Shown here: positions 13,801 to 14,686 of the stretch, piece by piece
How the letters are laid out: each line of letters opens with the position of its first letter
How positions within the stretch are numbered: position 1 is the first letter of the stretch
Assembly (NCBI GenBank): GCA_017407765.1
Contig: JAFQVZ010000359.1
Span: 1 to 14,686, forward strand
Direction: 5' to 3'
Length of the DNA: 14,686 nt
DNA from: Clostridia bacterium
Lineage (GTDB): Bacteria > Bacillota > Clostridia > Oscillospirales > Butyricicoccaceae
Program-made: the position numbers and the translations under genes
The notes under the pieces: generated by a model
Databases searched by the model: none
Seen by the model: the letters and a program-made list of their open reading frames with translations, nothing else
What the model was told of the DNA's origin: nothing

Positions 13801-14422
13801 ATTTGTTTTTATCCAGATGAAGAACTTCAGTTTTTATATATTCCCGTATTTTATTATCCTCACCGCGATATGCCTTGCCGATATTGCTCCAGTGCCTGCA
13901 CACTACGATGCTGCCTGCGGCAGCCGAAATAAGAAACACCGGCAAACTTCGGCTCTTCAGATATGCCAGCACCGGAAAGCTGAGGCCGGCACCGATGGGC
14001 ATTGCCCAGCTGTAGTTGATTATAAGTATGGCAGATGACAGCGTGACCAGAAGGAAGCCGAATATCTGCGGATCATAGGCCAGCACCATGCCTGCAAATG
14101 CGGCAAGACCCTTTCCTCCCTTAAACTTCATATAGACAGGGAAAACATGACCCAGAACTGCTCCAAGCCCGGCTGCAAGACCCGAAATGACGATCTTAGG
14201 GAACATCCTGCGGGCAATTCGAAAGGCAGCAAAGCCTTTCAGTATATCCATCACCATTACAAGAATTCCATACCGCTTGCCGAGAACAAGCCCCGTGTTC
14301 ACTCCGCCCACATTACCCGTTCCCTCTTTCCTGAGATCGACCTTCTTTATCTTTGCGATCAGCGATGCCGGGCTTATACACCCAAGCAGATATCCGAGGA
14401 TCATACTGTATGTAATTTCCAC
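13799..14422 (-). CDS. plsY: PlsY-family acyl-phosphate:glycerol-3-phosphate acyltransferase, diverged (207 aa)
   Basis: The best start is GTG at 14422, eight bases after GGAGG; the longer frame to 14497 runs back into the promoter. Five or more membrane segments are predicted. Family motifs are EGTGNVGGVNTG (33-44), DILKG (59-63), GHVFPVYMKFKGGKG (91-105) and RHWSNIGKAYRGEDNK (176-191). PlsY makes lysophosphatidic acid at the inner membrane. K104, H177 and N180 are in place, but motif 1 departs from GSGNxGATNxxR: the serine is T35, the AT pair is GV (40-41) and the arginine is L45. It may be a diverged PlsY or a paralogue with a shifted role. It is convergent with folD and has its own promoter. 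Confidence 0.8.
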   Translation of the reverse strand: MEITYSMILGYLLGCISPASLIAKIKKVDLRKEGTGNVGGVNTGLVLGKRYGILVMVMDILKGFAAFRIARRMFPKIVISGLAAGLGAVLGHVFPVYMKFKGGKGLAAFAGMVLAYDPQIFGFLLVTLSSAILIINYSWAMPIGAGLSFPVLAYLKSRSLPVFLISAAAGSIVVCRHWSNIGKAYRGEDNKIREYIKTEVLHLDKNK

Positions 14423-14456
14423 AAATAATTCCTCCACGATACTATTATCGACAATA

Positions 14457-14485
14457 ATTATATCTTCACAGAAGCACCAAATCAA
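14457..14485 (-). promoter_or_regulatory. SigA-type promoter of the plsY-like gene
   Basis: Minus strand: TTGATT (14485-14480), 17 bases, TATAAT (14462-14457), 35 bases before the GTG start at 14422. It is close to consensus in both boxes and spacing, and supports the shorter start. Confidence 0.75.
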
Positions 14486-14526
14486 TGAGGTCTGCAATAA
14501 TTTAACAATTAATTAAAGCTTATAAG

Positions 14527-14552
14527 AAAAGCCTCCCCGAAGGGAGGCTTTT
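14527..14552. terminator. Two-way intrinsic terminator after the M20 amidohydrolase
   Basis: An 11-bp perfect stem, AAAAGCCTCCC (14527-14537) with GGGAGGCTTTT (14542-14552), has a CGAA loop. It lies 14 bases after the stop of the right-edge gene (minus strand). Confidence 0.85.
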
Positions 14553-14566
14553 AAACTTAATTGATA

Positions 14567-14686
14567 TTATTCCTCTGTAAGGAAGTCGAACGCTGCCTGA
14601 GCATAGAAAGCAACACCGACCTCAAACGCGTCTTCATTTACAACATAGTGGTCGCTGTGGCCGGGGTAATCGCCGTCAGCACCAAG
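14567..14686 (-). CDS. M20 family amidohydrolase, C-terminal 39 residues (runs off right edge)
   Basis: Read on the minus strand from the window edge, an open frame ends at TAA (14569-14567). The visible tail contains PGHSDHYVVNEDAFEVGVAF and ends FLTEE. An H-x-D/H-x-x-x-V-N-E-D-A-F-x-x-G-V pattern followed by a short helix is the usual end of M20D amidohydrolases (hippurate or N-acyl amino-acid hydrolase type), where the histidine close to it binds metal. A terminator follows directly. The N-terminal part and start lie outside the window, so the substrate group cannot be judged. Confidence 0.65.
   Translation of the reverse strand, partial: LGADGDYPGHSDHYVVNEDAFEVGVAFYAQAAFDFLTEE

Overview
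The window looks like chromosomal DNA of a Gram-positive Clostridia bacterium, most likely a gut Oscillospiraceae/Ruminococcaceae relative (inference). Support: strong AGGAGG ribosome binding sites, GTG and TTG starts with good Shine-Dalgarno (SD) sequences, an extended -10 promoter style (TGTGGTATA), an ECF sigma factor paired with a DUF4367-type protein, and an fhs-fchA-folD one-carbon cluster. No mobile element, rRNA, tRNA or CRISPR array was seen.

Left part (1-2880, minus strand, visibly AT-richer). Two membrane proteins lie at the edge (one cut off), with their own promoter. Before them in transcription order is an operon of ECF sigma factor, probable membrane anti-sigma factor (4-bp overlap) and a further membrane protein, closed by a terminator. 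Next (2941-4505, minus) comes a secreted polysaccharide deacetylase with a hairpin terminator.

The 4506-4928 gap is not empty. On the minus strand it holds an extended -10 element, about 175 nt of highly pairable sequence and an intrinsic terminator: the layout of a free-standing small RNA. Its predicted fold leaves three pyrimidine-rich segments unpaired, each complementary to SD sequences; one matches the conserved 3' tail of 16S rRNA over 12 nt. This is the most novel-looking object in the window.

Middle (4929-10218, plus). A PLP enzyme of the D-cysteine desulfhydrase/ACC deaminase family, a membrane-anchored alpha/beta hydrolase and a PepT-like M20 peptidase form one run, with an internal terminator. 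An AbrB-family membrane protein and a YhfC-like intramembrane protease homologue follow, each with its own promoter.

Right (10297-13755, plus). fhs, fchA and folD encode the steps linking formate to 5,10-methylene-THF. The FolD lacks the catalytic lysine and glutamine of the cyclohydrolase reaction, so it is probably dehydrogenase-only, with FchA supplying the cyclohydrolase. A 112-bp repeat (two copies plus a 19-bp piece) sits between fhs and fchA. A two-way terminator separates this cluster from a divergent plsY-like gene (minus), and the C-terminal end of an M20 amidohydrolase runs off the right edge.
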